From Loxodes magnus (taxonomy: Eukaryota; Ciliophora; Karyorelictea; Loxodida; Loxodidae): a stretch of 64,000 nt of DNA. The DNA lies in NCBI GenBank assembly GCA_946699065.1, contig CAMPDV010000518.1, forward strand, positions 62,001-126,000, given 5' to 3'. The position numbers were made by a program, and so were the translations under genes. The notes beneath the pieces are model-generated. The model did no database searches, was not told the origin of the DNA, and worked only from the letters and a program-made list of their open reading frames with translations. This document shows positions 24,801 through 36,399 of the stretch, one piece after another. Every line of letters begins with the position of its first letter. Position 1 is the first letter of the stretch.

Positions 24801-26820
24801 AATAGCTCTTCCCTTTGAAATTAACAATTGTTAATAAGGTTGTATAGATTTAGCTTACAAAAGAAAAGATAAGAATTAATCAGTAGTTTGAAACTATAGA
24901 TCATAACCAAATAAGATAGACTATAAAAAATCATACCTTTAATCATTATCTATCATATACTATTTAAACTGCTTATTTGCCTTCAAATTTTATTTTGATA
25001 TATATTACAAATATTCAATAGATATCAGTCTAGATATTTGTTCCAATTAATATGATTATACTGCTAATCAAGAATATACATTGCAAATAATATTTTCATG
25101 CAAGTAATTTTAATTACAATGTAAATCTCTAAAGATATTTAAGTTTGAAAATCTTCATTTTAAAGCATTAGATTCATTCTACATAAGCCTTAATTTATCA
25201 TGTGCTAAAGATTAAATTCAAATTTAATATTATAATAATAATTAAATAATGTTATTCCTCCTTTTATTAGATCATCATGACTTAGGTTAAAACAATTGTG
25301 CTATTGCTTATAAAAAATTCCATATTGCTACGGTATTTATTTATATTTCTTCCTATTCTTTCTTTTCAGCTAAGTTCTCTTTTTATACTTTTAAGATTAT
25401 GCGTTCTGTAGCTCTTTTTAACAGTTTTTTCTTTTTTATTCTATTCGCTTCTGTTGTTAATTCATGTAATTTCATTCCTCGATACAATTTTTCGAAATAA
25501 ATTTTATCTTCTTATGTTCAATATACTCAACTTAATAAGTTCCAAAATTTATTCTTCTATTCTTGTAGTTTTGGTAAACTTTTATTGTCCCTTCTTATTG
25601 CAGTATCAGGATTCTAAAACATTTCTCTGTTTATTGATGTAAACTGGCATTTACTCTTTCTCAACATCCATATGGTCCTTAAGTTAAATAATTTGAATCC
25701 GATCAAATAGATTTTATTTATAAATATCAAACTATAATCCCACAATTAAATATTGTTAATAATTGTCCATATAAAATTTCTTATTCAGCTCCTTTATTAT
25801 GGTGTAATCTTCTAATACTCATATCATCTATAATAAGTGATGATTTTTGCTTTGTAGAAGAATTTTTATATTTTATATGGACCAAGTGACATCTTTTCGT
25901 TTTAATCTATTAGAAATTTTTTTTCTACGGAATTTCAAATTTTTTCAATAGCAATCGATTTTTATTATTTTTTACGCTTTTAGTTTTTATGATAAAAATC
26001 AGCAAGTTAAAGCTATTTCTAGATTAAATACTGAATAATTAACAACAATTTATTTAAAAGAGATTATAAATATCAAAATTATTTAATCAATAGTATAAGT
26101 ATAAATATTTAAGTTTCTAATACTTTAGTATAATCCAGTTAAGACGTAATATTTTTAACCTTTTAATTTGTTAAGCTTCTTAGAATTATTAAAAATAAGG
26201 AAATTCCTGTTTATATAATGCTTTTTAATATTAATACTAATTTTAATTTTAAGCTGCTTAAAGAAAAAAAAATTATAATGTCAGATATTTTATTTTAATC
26301 AAGCAAACACAAAATAATTATAAAAATTGGATCACTGTTTATCTAAAATAAATATAAGATAATAAGAATTAAATTAATAAATATGCATTCTTTATAGTTT
26401 GATGTAAGATGCAAAATTAATTTAATATGCCTATTTGCTATACTTTTCTATTCTATATTTTTTTAATAAATCTATATAAATTTTACTTTTTCTTTTGCCA
26501 TTTTTTTTAGTTTTATATCCTATTTTTTCAATATTTACTACATCCTAAGAATCTTATTTTAAGTGCTTACTAATGATAGTATGATATTTAAATGGTATCA
26601 TGAGGGTATAAGTAATATTTAAATTATGTATTTATTTTTTTAACTTTTCTCGAGTTATTAAGTATCTATTTATGCTAAATTTTATAATTTATATATCTTG
26701 CTATCAAGAATTTATAAGTAAGTACTTATGATAAGTATGATATTTAAATAAGATATCATTAGTATTATTGTACTTTCATAATTTAAATATTTTTTGATTT
26801 TATTAAATAATTGATTTTAA
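24801..26820. other. Very AT-rich intergenic stretch
   Basis: About 2 kb with no supported gene. A short motif is repeated near 26570-26600 and 26727-26760 (AGTATGATATTTAAA followed by a TATCAT half-site), giving two imperfect palindromes. These may be remnants of small element ends. Confidence 0.4.
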
Positions 26821-27083
26821 AAAGGGAGAAGAAACCCTTCCACTGTGATTGATAGAAACTCTGGTACAGGAAGTACCCTGTGTGAAGACTTAACAAGAAT
26901 CTTGGCAGGAGTCAGAGATGTCAAGACCAGTCACCAAGTAACGACATGTTGAACGATGCCTGAGAATAAAATCTCTATATGAAAGCACTCCGACATTGGC
27001 CCTATAAGAGACAAGAAATTACAAGGGATGCTAGCACAGGGAAGACCGTAATGTAAAACGTTTTTAAACTTTAAAGAACTTTA
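26821..27083 (+). ncRNA. Possible structured RNA or element 5' region
   Basis: An abrupt GC-richer block in very AT-rich surroundings, about 260 nt long, followed directly by a perfect hairpin and a run of eleven T (27084-27124). Block plus hairpin plus T-run has the outline of an RNA polymerase III transcript. It does not match SRP RNA, RNase P, 5S or spliceosomal RNA motifs I know. The related copy at 24516-24800 favours a dispersed element, possibly a SINE or the 5' part of a retroelement. Confidence 0.35.
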
Positions 27084-27124
27084 ATTAAAGAGCTACGCGC
27101 TCTTTAATCTTAGTTTTTTTTTTT
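27084..27124 (+). terminator. Perfect hairpin followed by T-run
   Basis: ATTAAAGAGC at 27084-27093 pairs exactly with GCTCTTTAAT at 27099-27108 across a five-base loop (TACGC). T11 follows at 27114. In eukaryotes a T-run alone ends polymerase III transcription; the hairpin may stabilise the 3' end. It could also be the tail of a mobile element. Confidence 0.45.
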
Positions 27125-27838
27125 ATTTATTTTTATTTTTTTGGTATAAATATTAGTAAGATTTTTCTATTAGTAATTTTTTCTTAGGATTTTGAAGATT
27201 TTTAATATGCATTTAATTTTTTAATTTTTTAATTTTAATAATTTATTATATTATTTGAATTTTGTTTATAAAGGTTTCTAGTTTTCTTTGATATTTTTTT
27301 AATGCTTTTTTGGTATCTATCTATTCGACTCAAAGCTCAAATCGATTTTAGAACTTGATCAATAATATAATTTTACTGTTGGATAATTCTTTTTAAAAAA
27401 ATATAAAGTTTCTTTGCTATTATTTTATTTTATTACTCTTAGTAACTCTCTTCTCAATAATCTTCTGCCTTTTATCTATATTTTATGTTATTGTTAGGCA
27501 CACTTTTCGTATGAGGATTATTTGCAATTTTTTCACAATCACTTTGTTGTTTTTATTCAGTTTTAAATGATCGTGATAATTTCTATCTGCATTTTGTCTT
27601 TTATTAGTTTTTTTTTTCATTTTTTGTCGATTTATTTTTATAATATTTGATGTCTTTCTTCAGTATTTTAGTAGTTTATTTTCTAGTTCTATCTCCTTCT
27701 AATAATAGGTTTAAGTTAGAATACTCTAGTTTTTAGATATTTTTTTAAGGTGTTATGGTTTTTTCTTAATCTTGATTCTTTTTTATGATTTTTAATATTT
27801 ATCTTTATATAATCGTTTCATTATAATTTTTTATTAAG
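27125..27838. other. T-rich intergenic sequence
   Basis: About 700 nt, strongly T-rich on the plus strand, with no gene or motif I can support. Confidence 0.45.
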
Positions 27839-28190
27839 ATGGAAACTCACAAACTTTAGTTTACTTAGCTTCCTTTACGGGTGGAACTCTCCGCAGGAAC
27901 CTAATCCAGATTCGAAGAATGATGTTGAAAAGGATAGCTTTATCGGAGGTTGGAGAATTTAAGTACCCATAATAAATTATGTACTGTTTTGGTTTATTCT
28001 CGGGATCTTGAAAGGATAGGCCTTTGGCTCTGAAGGCTATTTGTCTTGAAGCTGGACTTGAGGTGATTAGTGAGTATTGCTTTGGTAATCTTAAGAAAGT
28101 AAACCTACCCTGACTCCATTTTTAAGATGCATCCATTTTCAGTATTGAACAGTTTTACAGTGATGAACCTAATTGAAAGGTAGAATAACT
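27839..28190 (+). other. GC-richer island with coding-like frames
   Basis: The base composition changes sharply. From ATG 27839 one frame reads METHKLQFTQLPLRVEL and continues as LVYSRDLERIGLWLWRLFVL. Another frame reads SFTGGTLRRNLIQIRRMM and MYCFGLFSGSW. Both look like protein, so I cannot choose. It sits 350 bases before the structured repeat at 28540 and may be part of the same mobile-element neighbourhood. Confidence 0.35.
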
Positions 28191-28539
28191 TTAATTAATA
28201 ATTATTATCTATTTTTACTATTTTTACTCTTTCTGTAATTCAAACATCACTTTGATCAAACAATTTTTTTATCAGCATTAAAATCTGAGATTTATTTAAG
28301 CAAATTATTTAACCTTTCTTCAAAGATTGGAATTTCAACATTGTGGGTAATTTTATTGCTTTATTTTCATTATGCCTAGAATTTCAAAGTTACTGATTTC
28401 ACAAAATTTTTGAAAGTCAAAAAATTTTAATTTTTCCTTTTTTTAATTCTAATTTTTAGAAGATCAATTAAATATTAATCTTCTTTAATCTATTTTATAT
28501 TAATACTTTTAAATAATTTTATTATATATATTATATAAA

Positions 28540-28712
28540 ATGGATGTCGGCCGCGTCAGCCAAACTAATAGGTAATCTGGTGCAGTGTATACTGCATTGC
28601 GAGTAATCTCGCACTAGATGCCACCACGGGGAAGGGTGGATAAGCTCTGTTGAGACGTACCTAACTTACCCCGAGGGTTCTCTCTAGCAGTATGAAAGTT
28701 TGACTGATAATA
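28540..28712 (+). repeat. Structured dispersed repeat, copy 1
   Basis: Matches the minus strand of 50468-50640 from ATGGATGTCG at one end to a conserved GTTTGACTGATAAT-like end. Three hairpins are visible: 28580-28597 (stem GTGCAGT with ACTGCAT, loop GTAT), 28598-28613 (TGCGAG with CTCGCA, loop TAAT) and 28621-28639 (CCACC with GGTGG). In the other copy the stems differ in sequence but still pair, mainly through G-U changes. One frame is also conserved at protein level (LHCEQSRT), so it may be both RNA structure and coding leader. Confidence 0.6.
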
Positions 28713-30364
28713 ATGGTATAAAAAGTTAACCTTAATAGTAAGATATAAAGAATAAAGATAATAGTAGATAATAAAGCTTAGGATAATAAAGAGACTAGCT
28801 TTAATAAAGGATTATATAATAACTATTAACTTTTCTTTATTACCAATAACTAGTTACTGCTTATATATTAGATACTATACTTCTATTATCTTTAATTCTC
28901 TTAGTTCATTATAAGGCTAATTAATATTATTAGTCTTATCTAAATTGTTTAAACTGAAACTTTGACAGTGATAATGCTTTGTAGTTATATGATATATTAT
29001 TGTTAGAGTCTGCTTTTTATCTACTAATAATATAATCTGTTTGAGTTATAAATCTAATGCCTTTAAATGTCTATTTTATTACTTTTATAAGAGTTGCTTT
29101 TGTTCTTTCATCTAAAATAGCTACTTATCTGCCAGTCATCTGATGCTATTTATATTCTAGTTATATACTAGCAATAGATAAAGTTATCTATCATGCTCAT
29201 TCCTATTTCTTGATTTATACCTATGATATCTTTAATATCTTAAAGTGATATTAGTTAATTACAAATTTCTTAGTCAAATCTTCTAATAAAAAGTTCTTAA
29301 GATATAGTAACTGGATTAAAGGTCTATCGGCATAGAAGATAGAACATGAAAGAGATAAATTAAGATAAAGAAAAATAATCTTGTAAAGCCAGCAAGAAGC
29401 TGAATAAGCTAGTACTAGATTGAATGTGGATAGATGCAAGTAGATAATGATAACTAGAAAATGTGTCTCATTATATAAGAAACTGAGCTAGATTTTTATT
29501 TAACTTAGTTGAGAAATATTTTAGATTATAGTACTATTTCGGTTTAAAATTCGGGTAACTAAACTAATCATATCAACCTATTTTGCAGATTTAAGATTCA
29601 AGCTTGTAGGTTTTACCAAAGCAACACTGATAATATATAAAAAATTTCAAGTGTCTGAATTTGGAGATTTAGACTAGAATTATATGAAAGGTAAAGATAA
29701 AGCTTAATAGAGTGCTAAGCTCGATTGAGAGTAAATTTGAAAGGGAATTAGCTGGTACTGAAAATGTAAAAGTGAAGTTAATATTGTAAAGGTGAGAGTA
29801 GAAAATGAGATCTTAGAGCTTATCCTTAGCAAGCTGTATGAAAAAGCTACATCACTAAAATTGAATGCTCCCCAAAAGACTTTGCTTATTTCTATATCTA
29901 TTTCTTAACTTCTAGAAACTTGCTACAACTAATAATCTACTGAGATCTTTTCAATGAAGAAGATTAGTATCTAATAGAGGTAAAATCTCACCAAGTAATT
30001 AATTTCAGTAATATTTAGAAAAGCAGCTCAAGGGGATAGATAAGGAAGACTTATAGCGATAAATTATCAAGAAGTAGCAATTCACAGTTAATAGTCTTAC
30101 CGACTCCAATAGTTTTAAATTTAAATTTTATTAATCCTAAGAAACTTAAAAAAGCAACAACCATCAAAGTACTTTTATCTTAAAATTGTTCGATTATATA
30201 GCTATAATAATTATTTTAGATCTATAGAGTAGCCGTCTACAGTAGCTCACTAGTCTCTCAATTGAGTTTGCATTCCAATCCTATAAAAAAGAGATTTTGA
30301 AGGAACATTCAACTTAGCGATTATATGGATTCACTTCAGAAGATAAACTTGAATACTAATCTTA
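28713..30364 (+). repeat. Decayed element A, upstream part
   Basis: AT-rich sequence related in the same orientation to 32560-33960. For example the stretch with AATCTACTGAGAT and GAAGAAGATTAG near 29930-29965 recurs near 33125-33160, and the runs containing GATATCTTTAATATCTT near 29223 recur near 32614. Short coding-like pieces occur (YGFTSEDKLEY near 30325) but no continuous frame with a start. I read it as the eroded 5' portion of the gene whose end is at 30365-31021. Confidence 0.45.
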
Positions 30365-31021
30365 ACAGAAGCAGATATAAAAGAATTACCCCACCACTTT
30401 AAAACTTTTAGCTTTTAAAGTAAAGATTATTTGCTTGCGACAATTGGATATACTAATCATATAGATTGTGGCTATATTGTCAGGAAATACTCTAAAATTT
30501 ATTTTAGAAGGGACAGAAAATAAGATCTAGCTTTAAGTTTTATTGCCTCTGACAAAAAACCCTTTAAGAAAAATGGATTTAGAAGTTTGAATCACCCAGA
30601 TTATTTAGAGCTAAAAGCACAAAATTAGAAGAAAGACTAAGAAAAAAAAGGTTACTTGCATTAAGATCTTAAAAGGATATAAAAAGGACTAACGCTTTAT
30701 ATAAAGCTGCTTTATAAAAAATAAAGAAAATTATAAAAGTTTAAGGAGGCAATTAATAAAAAGTTAATCCAAAAAGATTACGATAAATGAAAACATCAAT
30801 AGTTTATGGATATAAATGTTTACCAAATCCAATTTGATAGTTTAAGACTAAACTTTTAGAATAAACAGTTTAATAGTTTTATAAAGATAGATTACTTAAT
30901 CAGAATTTGTATCTTAAGCTAGACTTATATTAATTATTTTTAGTTTAAAGATCTTATTAATAAAGATTTATCTTCTCTCTATATAATTTTTAAGAAGATT
31001 ATTATTTTTAAATAAATTTGA
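30365..31021 (+). pseudogene. Frameshifted ORF of element A, unknown protein
   Basis: Reads TEADIKELPHHFKTFSFQSK, then YLLATIGYTNHIDCGYIVRK, YSKIYFRRDRKQDLALSFIA and on through Lys/Gln-rich sequence, with TAA/TAG as Gln. Near 30738 one extra base, compared with the inverted copy at about 57960-58020, shifts the frame. The protein then continues as FKEAINKKLIQKDYDKWKHQ and QIQFDSLRLNFQNKQFNSF and ends at TGA 31019. No known domain: no reverse transcriptase YxDD, no DDE triad seen. The single-base difference suggests a decaying multicopy gene. Confidence 0.5.
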
Positions 31022-31690
31022 ACCATAAACTATTATATCTTTTGTAAAATTTCAAAAAGAGGGGGAAATATTTAGGTATAATTAACAAGATAATGGTAAT
31101 ATTTTAAAATTAGATTAGATTAAATGATTAAATATAGTTATTAACTTGAAGCTACTCTATTTTATTTAAATAACATCTTATCTTTTAAGTTTCTATTTTA
31201 ACTATTCTTTGCTAATTATTTAGTTATTTATTTATTTACATTTAAGCTACCACTTAGGTTGTTATTTTAATAAGCTTTTATAAAAATGATGATTGATTAG
31301 TCTTATTTTAATAACAAGCAGAGAGGTATAATAATAAAGATGCTTTTGTTAAATAAATAACTACTTAATAAAGGGTTGATATTCCTTTCTCTCTTTAAAT
31401 TAATCTCTGAATTCTATAATTTAAATATTAGGCTCTAATCTGCTTAATCTTGTGTAGCTTAATTTCTTAAATAAGATTTAAAGTTCTTGCTCTGTAATTG
31501 AGCATTTTAGTTTTTCAGCTGTAAGTTTGAGTCTGTTTAGAAGAAATAAGACTTAATTTGTATGTTGACTTAAAGGTTTGTTGTGAGAAAAGTAAATCTG
31601 ATTGAATAAATAGTTAGGGTTTAGATAGATAGTAAGTATGTATTGATGATTAGTACTTTAGGTTTGTATATGATTAAGCCTGATTATTGA
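30710..31690 (+). repeat. Inverted dispersed repeat, arm 1 (partner 57000-58040)
   Basis: About 1 kb matches the reverse complement of 57000-58040. Exact or near-exact stretches include CATTTAAGCTACCACTTAGG (31239; complement at 57464-57483), the run around GAAAATCATCAATAG-like sequence near 30790, and AGATTTAAAGTTCTT with TTCAGCTGTAA near 31470-31520. Conservation covers the ends of two convergent reading frames and the roughly 300 nt between them. Confidence 0.7.
31300..31560 (-). pseudogene. Partial minus-strand ORF of element A
   Basis: Minus frame reads RLKLTAEKLKCSITEQEL, against RLKFTAEELRCWITEEEL in the inverted copy on the plus strand at about 57190-57245 (TGA read as Trp). Conservation in the protein frame, with substitutions mostly conservative, argues that this was a real gene transcribed towards the gene ending at 31021. 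No start was found and no family is recognised. Confidence 0.4.
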
Positions 31691-32559
31691 TATGATGCTA
31701 TATGGTGTTTTAGAATGGTATATTTAATTTAGAATTATCTACTAGACAATTTAACTAAAACCTTTATTCTCATATAGGTTAAGTTTATTATTCTAATGTA
31801 TAAATAGCTCTTTTAGTAATTATACTTGCTACACATCAACTACAGAGCTAACTTATTATACCATATCTTCCATAAACGTATCCACAATCTTATGGTCTTC
31901 TAAGTTTTTACTTTTAAATTAAAAAATAAAATGCAAGAGTTTTCCCTACTTTTATACTTATGAAGTATATAGGAATAAATGATTATTTATGAAATATACC
32001 TATGGCTAGCATAGATAGAAAATCATAATAACCTTAATCAAATCCATTGCCTCAATAAAAGCTAAAACTAATTCATTATTTCAATTAACACTACATAAGT
32101 AGTTAGGATAAGAGAACTAAAACACCTTAAAAAACCATTATTTAGTAGTAAGTAGAACAATTTATCAAAATCAATCAATTCGATACATTTCAAAAGTCCT
32201 AGTAGAGACGCTTTAATTTAATAGTCATTAAAAAAATAAAGATAATTGCTCATAATTAAGCTTAAGATTATTAAAACACTAATTTTAATCTAAGGCTTAC
32301 ACTATACAAATTCATTTCTCTTTTTTAATCAACATCAACTAGTTATATAGATATCATTATCTAATCTTATTGCCTTCAATTATCCTTTTTAATAACTCAA
32401 TATTCTAAACATTATTATTATATTCATTCCTCTTAACTAAACAATACATAGTCTTCCTATACCAATATTATCTCTTTAATCATCATCAGCTTAAGTCATC
32501 AATCATCATACACTATCACTCCAGTCTTATTCTCGCTTCAGTTTAACCTACTCCTTATC
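31691..32559. other. AT-rich spacer, no supported gene
   Basis: About 870 nt between two decayed element copies. Weak similarity to the upstream part of the inverted copy near 56.9-57 kb is possible but too diverged to claim. Confidence 0.35.
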
Positions 32560-33960
32560 TGTCATCTGCTAATTGTCATAACCATATCCATCATACTCAT
32601 TCATACTACTATATCATCATATCTTTAATATCTTCAAACTTCAATTCTAGTTTCAACTTTTTAGCCAACCCTTTAAAAAAACCCATCATAACCTTAAAAA
32701 CAGAGCTACAACTAAAGTTTCTACAAATATAAAATCTTCATTTAAGCTAGTCACTAGATTGGATACAGATGTAGATAATCATAATTACCAATAATATAAC
32801 AAACTGTCACTACATTTAAAGGGATATTTAAATTCTGCATCTTCAAACTTCAACTATCACTAACCAACCCCATTCCACTTCCAACCATTTCATATCATCT
32901 AATCCTTTCAATATCAAACCTAAATTATTTAGCAAAGACTAAAAGCTAGACACAAAGGGAAAAAGCGAAGCTAAGACAGAAAGCTGAAGGAGAAAATGAA
33001 ATCTTAGGATTTATTGATAATAGACTATACCAGAAGCTGAATCCACAAAATTAAGACTCTTCAACATAATTTAGTTTATTCATATAACTACTTCTTACCT
33101 GCTCTAGAAATGTGTTGCTACTAATTATCTACTGAGATATTTTAAAGAAGAAGATTAGCTTCTTATGAGGAGAAAGCCATATCAAGTAATTAAAATAGTA
33201 AGACTAAAACAATCAGATAAGCAGTGCAAATGAATAGCTTAAGAAGACCCAAAGAATAGCTCTGATCTATAAAGAAGTAGCTTTTCTAAGCTACTTTTCT
33301 TACCAACTTAATTATTAAAAAAATTTTAATTTTATTTAATACTAAGAAGCATAAATAGCTTCAGCTATCAAATTTCTTTAAACCTAAAATTCCTCTATCA
33401 CATAACTAGTGAAAACTACTTTAGAATTACAGAATATTAGTCCAATAGTAACTTAATAATTATATAACTTAGTTCTGCTTTTATCCTTAAAAAGAGAATT
33501 TGATGGAATGCTCGGATTATTGATCAAAGGCTTACTATATAAGATCGCTTCAAACTTGATTTTAAAAAGAACTTATAATAGATGCCCTATCACTTCAAAA
33601 GCAGTTGGTTTAGAAGAAAAGACAATTCCCTTTACTATAATTGGATATAGCAATAACGAAGAATAGACCTAAATGGTCAGTCAAAGATTACTAGTCTTCT
33701 TTAAAAGGGAGATAAAAATAAGATCTTGCAGTAAGTTTACCTCACCTCAAAGATAAACCCACTAAAAATAGAACTAAAAGCTTGTATCATCTAGATAGTT
33801 CAGAGACTATAGTACAAGAATAGGAGATAGACTAAGAAATAAAGCAAGCTGAAGAGCATTTAGATCTTAAATAGTTTAGAAAAGCTAAATACCTCATAAA
33901 GGTACTTAAACTTAAGAGATCAAAGAAAAAGGCTGATAATAGATGATTTATTTTAATTCC
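32560..33960 (+). repeat. Decayed element B, diverged direct copy of element A
   Basis: Several short blocks in the same order as in 29130-30600 identify this as a diverged direct copy. Frames are broken: the region matching YLLATIGYTNH in A is disrupted here. Spacing between A and B is about 3.2-3.4 kb, suggesting an old tandem duplication or nested insertions. Confidence 0.45.
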
Positions 33961-34090
33961 TAAATTCCTTACCTAAGCTCTAATCCTTATCTCTAGTTTA
34001 GTATAATTTGTTCTAAATTTTTATCTGGACACTCCTAGTTTTAATTAGATTTGCTAAGTAGGTTAATAATCTGAAGTGTAATAAAACTGA

Positions 34091-34546
34091 TCACTCTATT
34101 TCATACTTTCTCTCTTTTATAAATATAGATAGGCAAAGTTTGTCTTAACATTTAGAGCTTAGCCTATCTGCTATAACTAGTGATTTAACATTCCTTTCTA
34201 AACTTATTCTCCAATCTATAACATAGAGTTTATTATTTCTTATTTTCAGCTTAGCTTTAATTTCATTTTTGGATACTATCAGATAAAAGTTCCAACCACT
34301 ATAATTTAGTTTATAGGTATAATAGAAGCTATTAGGAAAGGTAAAATAATTAATACTTGGAATAAAAATTAGCTTTAGGTTAGTTAAACGTGGCAATATC
34401 TTCCAGTGGTGTTCGAAATGCTATATAGAGCAAACTTGTAATGCTATCTATTATTCATAAATCATATTATTCTATAGCAATAAAAGGTAGAAGTAAGATA
34501 CTAGATTTAATAAACAGTTCTGAAAAAGGCTTTTATTATGACTCAT
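34091..34546 (-). CDS. Hypothetical 151-residue protein
   Basis: ATG 34546 to TGA 34093. An N-terminal hydrophobic run (NCLLNLVSYFYLLLLQ) could be a signal or anchor. The middle (FTFPNSFYYTYKLNYSGWNF, YLIVSKNEIKAKLKIRNNKL) looks like beta-rich protein, and 84 codons in a row there avoid TAA, TAG and TGA. An alternative minus frame through the same DNA also reads as protein (RTPLEDIATFNQPKANFY), so confidence is limited. No family recognised. Confidence 0.35.
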
Positions 34547-35169
34547 AATTAATTTAAAAGCTAAGATATAAAGTAATCTCTTAGATAATAATTATTAATT
34601 TTAGCAAAGCAGTAAGTATATAACTATAAACGAAAGATTAAACTAATTTCTTTAAATCATTCTTTGTTTAAATCTATTTTTTACTACAGTATTAAATTTA
34701 CTATATTATAACACTAAAACTAATACTTAGTTATTAACGCAAATCATTTTACTTCTTAATATCCTATTTTTTCCTTATTATTTCATATTTTTACCTATAT
34801 TCTTTCTCTTAGTAGCTGAGCTTAAATAATACAACATTAATTTTTCTCCAATGAATGTCCAGTCTTGTAATGTTAGGATGAATATGCCTTTCTCTTTTAT
34901 TATGTTTAATCTAAATTTTTACTTGAATATGGATTTCATGATCCTTCTTAAAATCTTGTTTCATTATTCTTTTAGTTCTTTTATAGATCTTCCTTCTGAA
35001 CTATCTGCTTCATATCTATTAATAAGATCCTTGGCTTATGCTATAATAGACTACGTTGGTTGCTTAGTCTAATTACTAATTATACTTCTTTGGTATCTTT
35101 AATATCTAAGACTTTTACTAATAAAAGTTTACTAGTTTACTTATTAATGTAAAGATCTAACTTAATGAT
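34547..35169. other. Intergenic, no supported gene
   Basis: About 620 nt of AT-rich sequence between divergent genes. A 73-codon frame at 34851-35072 is hydrophobic and motif-free, and I do not call it. Confidence 0.4.
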
Positions 35170-36297
35170 ATGATAAAATAGTTAAAATCATTAAAGCAAG
35201 ATTAAGAAAACTTAGAACTAGACCAAACAGATTAAAAATAGAGTCAAGTAAAGTATGAGCTTCATGCTAATCGTAATTACCCAATTTGCCTAAACAACTT
35301 TCCAGATATTAAATTTAAATAATTTAAATTAAGTTTAGAGATATAAAGTGAAGCTTATGAGAAGATACTGAACTAAATATATATACTAATGCAAACTTAA
35401 AGTACTGTTATCCCATATGCTGACCGATAGTTAAAGTCTCTAGAATAATTATATAATTAAGATAAAATTTCTACTTGCTTATTACCTCACTAAAGAGAAA
35501 TCAGGTTAACATTGCTATATATTACGACTATTTTAATAAAAATAGTTTAGGAAATATCTTTAGAAACTACTTCTATAATGTTGTATAACTTTATAGACCA
35601 TTTACTCTTAAGACTTTTATAAGATTAAGTTTCTGTAGTATTTTCTTGATAATTTCCTAGTTAAGTTAATAAATTGGATACTCATAGCTTGACTCTATAG
35701 TCTAATGCATGTTTCTATATCGCTTTTTTCAAACTTACAAGCTAAAATGCAAGTGATACATCAACTATTGAAAGTAGAATATGTAGCCAAATTAGAATAG
35801 GTTAGAGTAGCCAGTTTTTCCTACTATAGATAAATTATTCCTCAGGATATTTAGGATATTTGCATCAAAAGTACTATTGGATTCTTAAATTAATTCTTTA
35901 CAATATTTCGGTAATTTAAATAGGAAAAGTATAATATAAGAACGTAATTTAAGGTGATATCTAAGAGTTTAGAAGTTTCGTAATAAGGTTTAACATTAAG
36001 CCATACATAAATACTAGAATCTGCTATATTTCTTAAAGAAAGAAGCATACAAAGATGTTTAATAAATATAATCGGAATATAGATTAAGAAAGGTAGAGAA
36101 TGCAAAAAGAAGAATCAAGATACAAAAGATATCAAGTTTTAGGGTAAATGTAAACTAAATATAAAAAAGGAAAAGTGAAATAAAAATAGAGTAAATGAGA
36201 ATGAAGATACAAGATCTTGAATTTGGTGGAAGACTAACTTTATATTTAAGAAACCAAACTGAAGACAAATTTAAAAGTTGAAAGGTAGCACATGTGA
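35170..36297 (+). CDS. Unknown Gln/Ile-rich protein with basic coiled tail
   Basis: ATG 35170 (MIKQLKSLKQDQENLELDQT) opens a 375-codon frame. It contains a conserved-looking core (YELHANRNYPICLNNFPDIK, EIQSEAYEKILNQIYILMQ) and a Lys/Arg-rich C-terminus (NKYNRNIDQERQRMQKEESR). TGA 35647 falls in VVFSWQFPS and is read as Trp. The stop is TGA 36295, or possibly 36196 after KQKQSK. It converges on the RING/B-box gene, about 100 nt away, which fits the compact gene spacing elsewhere. Function unknown. Confidence 0.5.
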
Positions 36298-36399
36298 TTA
36301 GCTAAAGAAGATATTTAAAAGGAAATTGTTTTCTTATAACTTAAATAGCTTTCAGTTTATTCTTTATATATGCTTAGGAATTTAAAAAAGCATAAAATA

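Noticed and set aside
25454-25642. Hydrophobic plus-strand 62-codon frame
   Set aside because: Composition expected from AT-rich noncoding DNA and no motif or neighbouring exon.
26821-27083. SRP RNA, RNase P RNA, U-snRNA or group I intron
   Set aside because: I looked for their conserved core motifs and found none, so only a generic structured-RNA call is made.
34851-35072. 73-codon plus-strand frame
   Set aside because: Hydrophobic, no motif, and likely part of the spacer between divergent genes.
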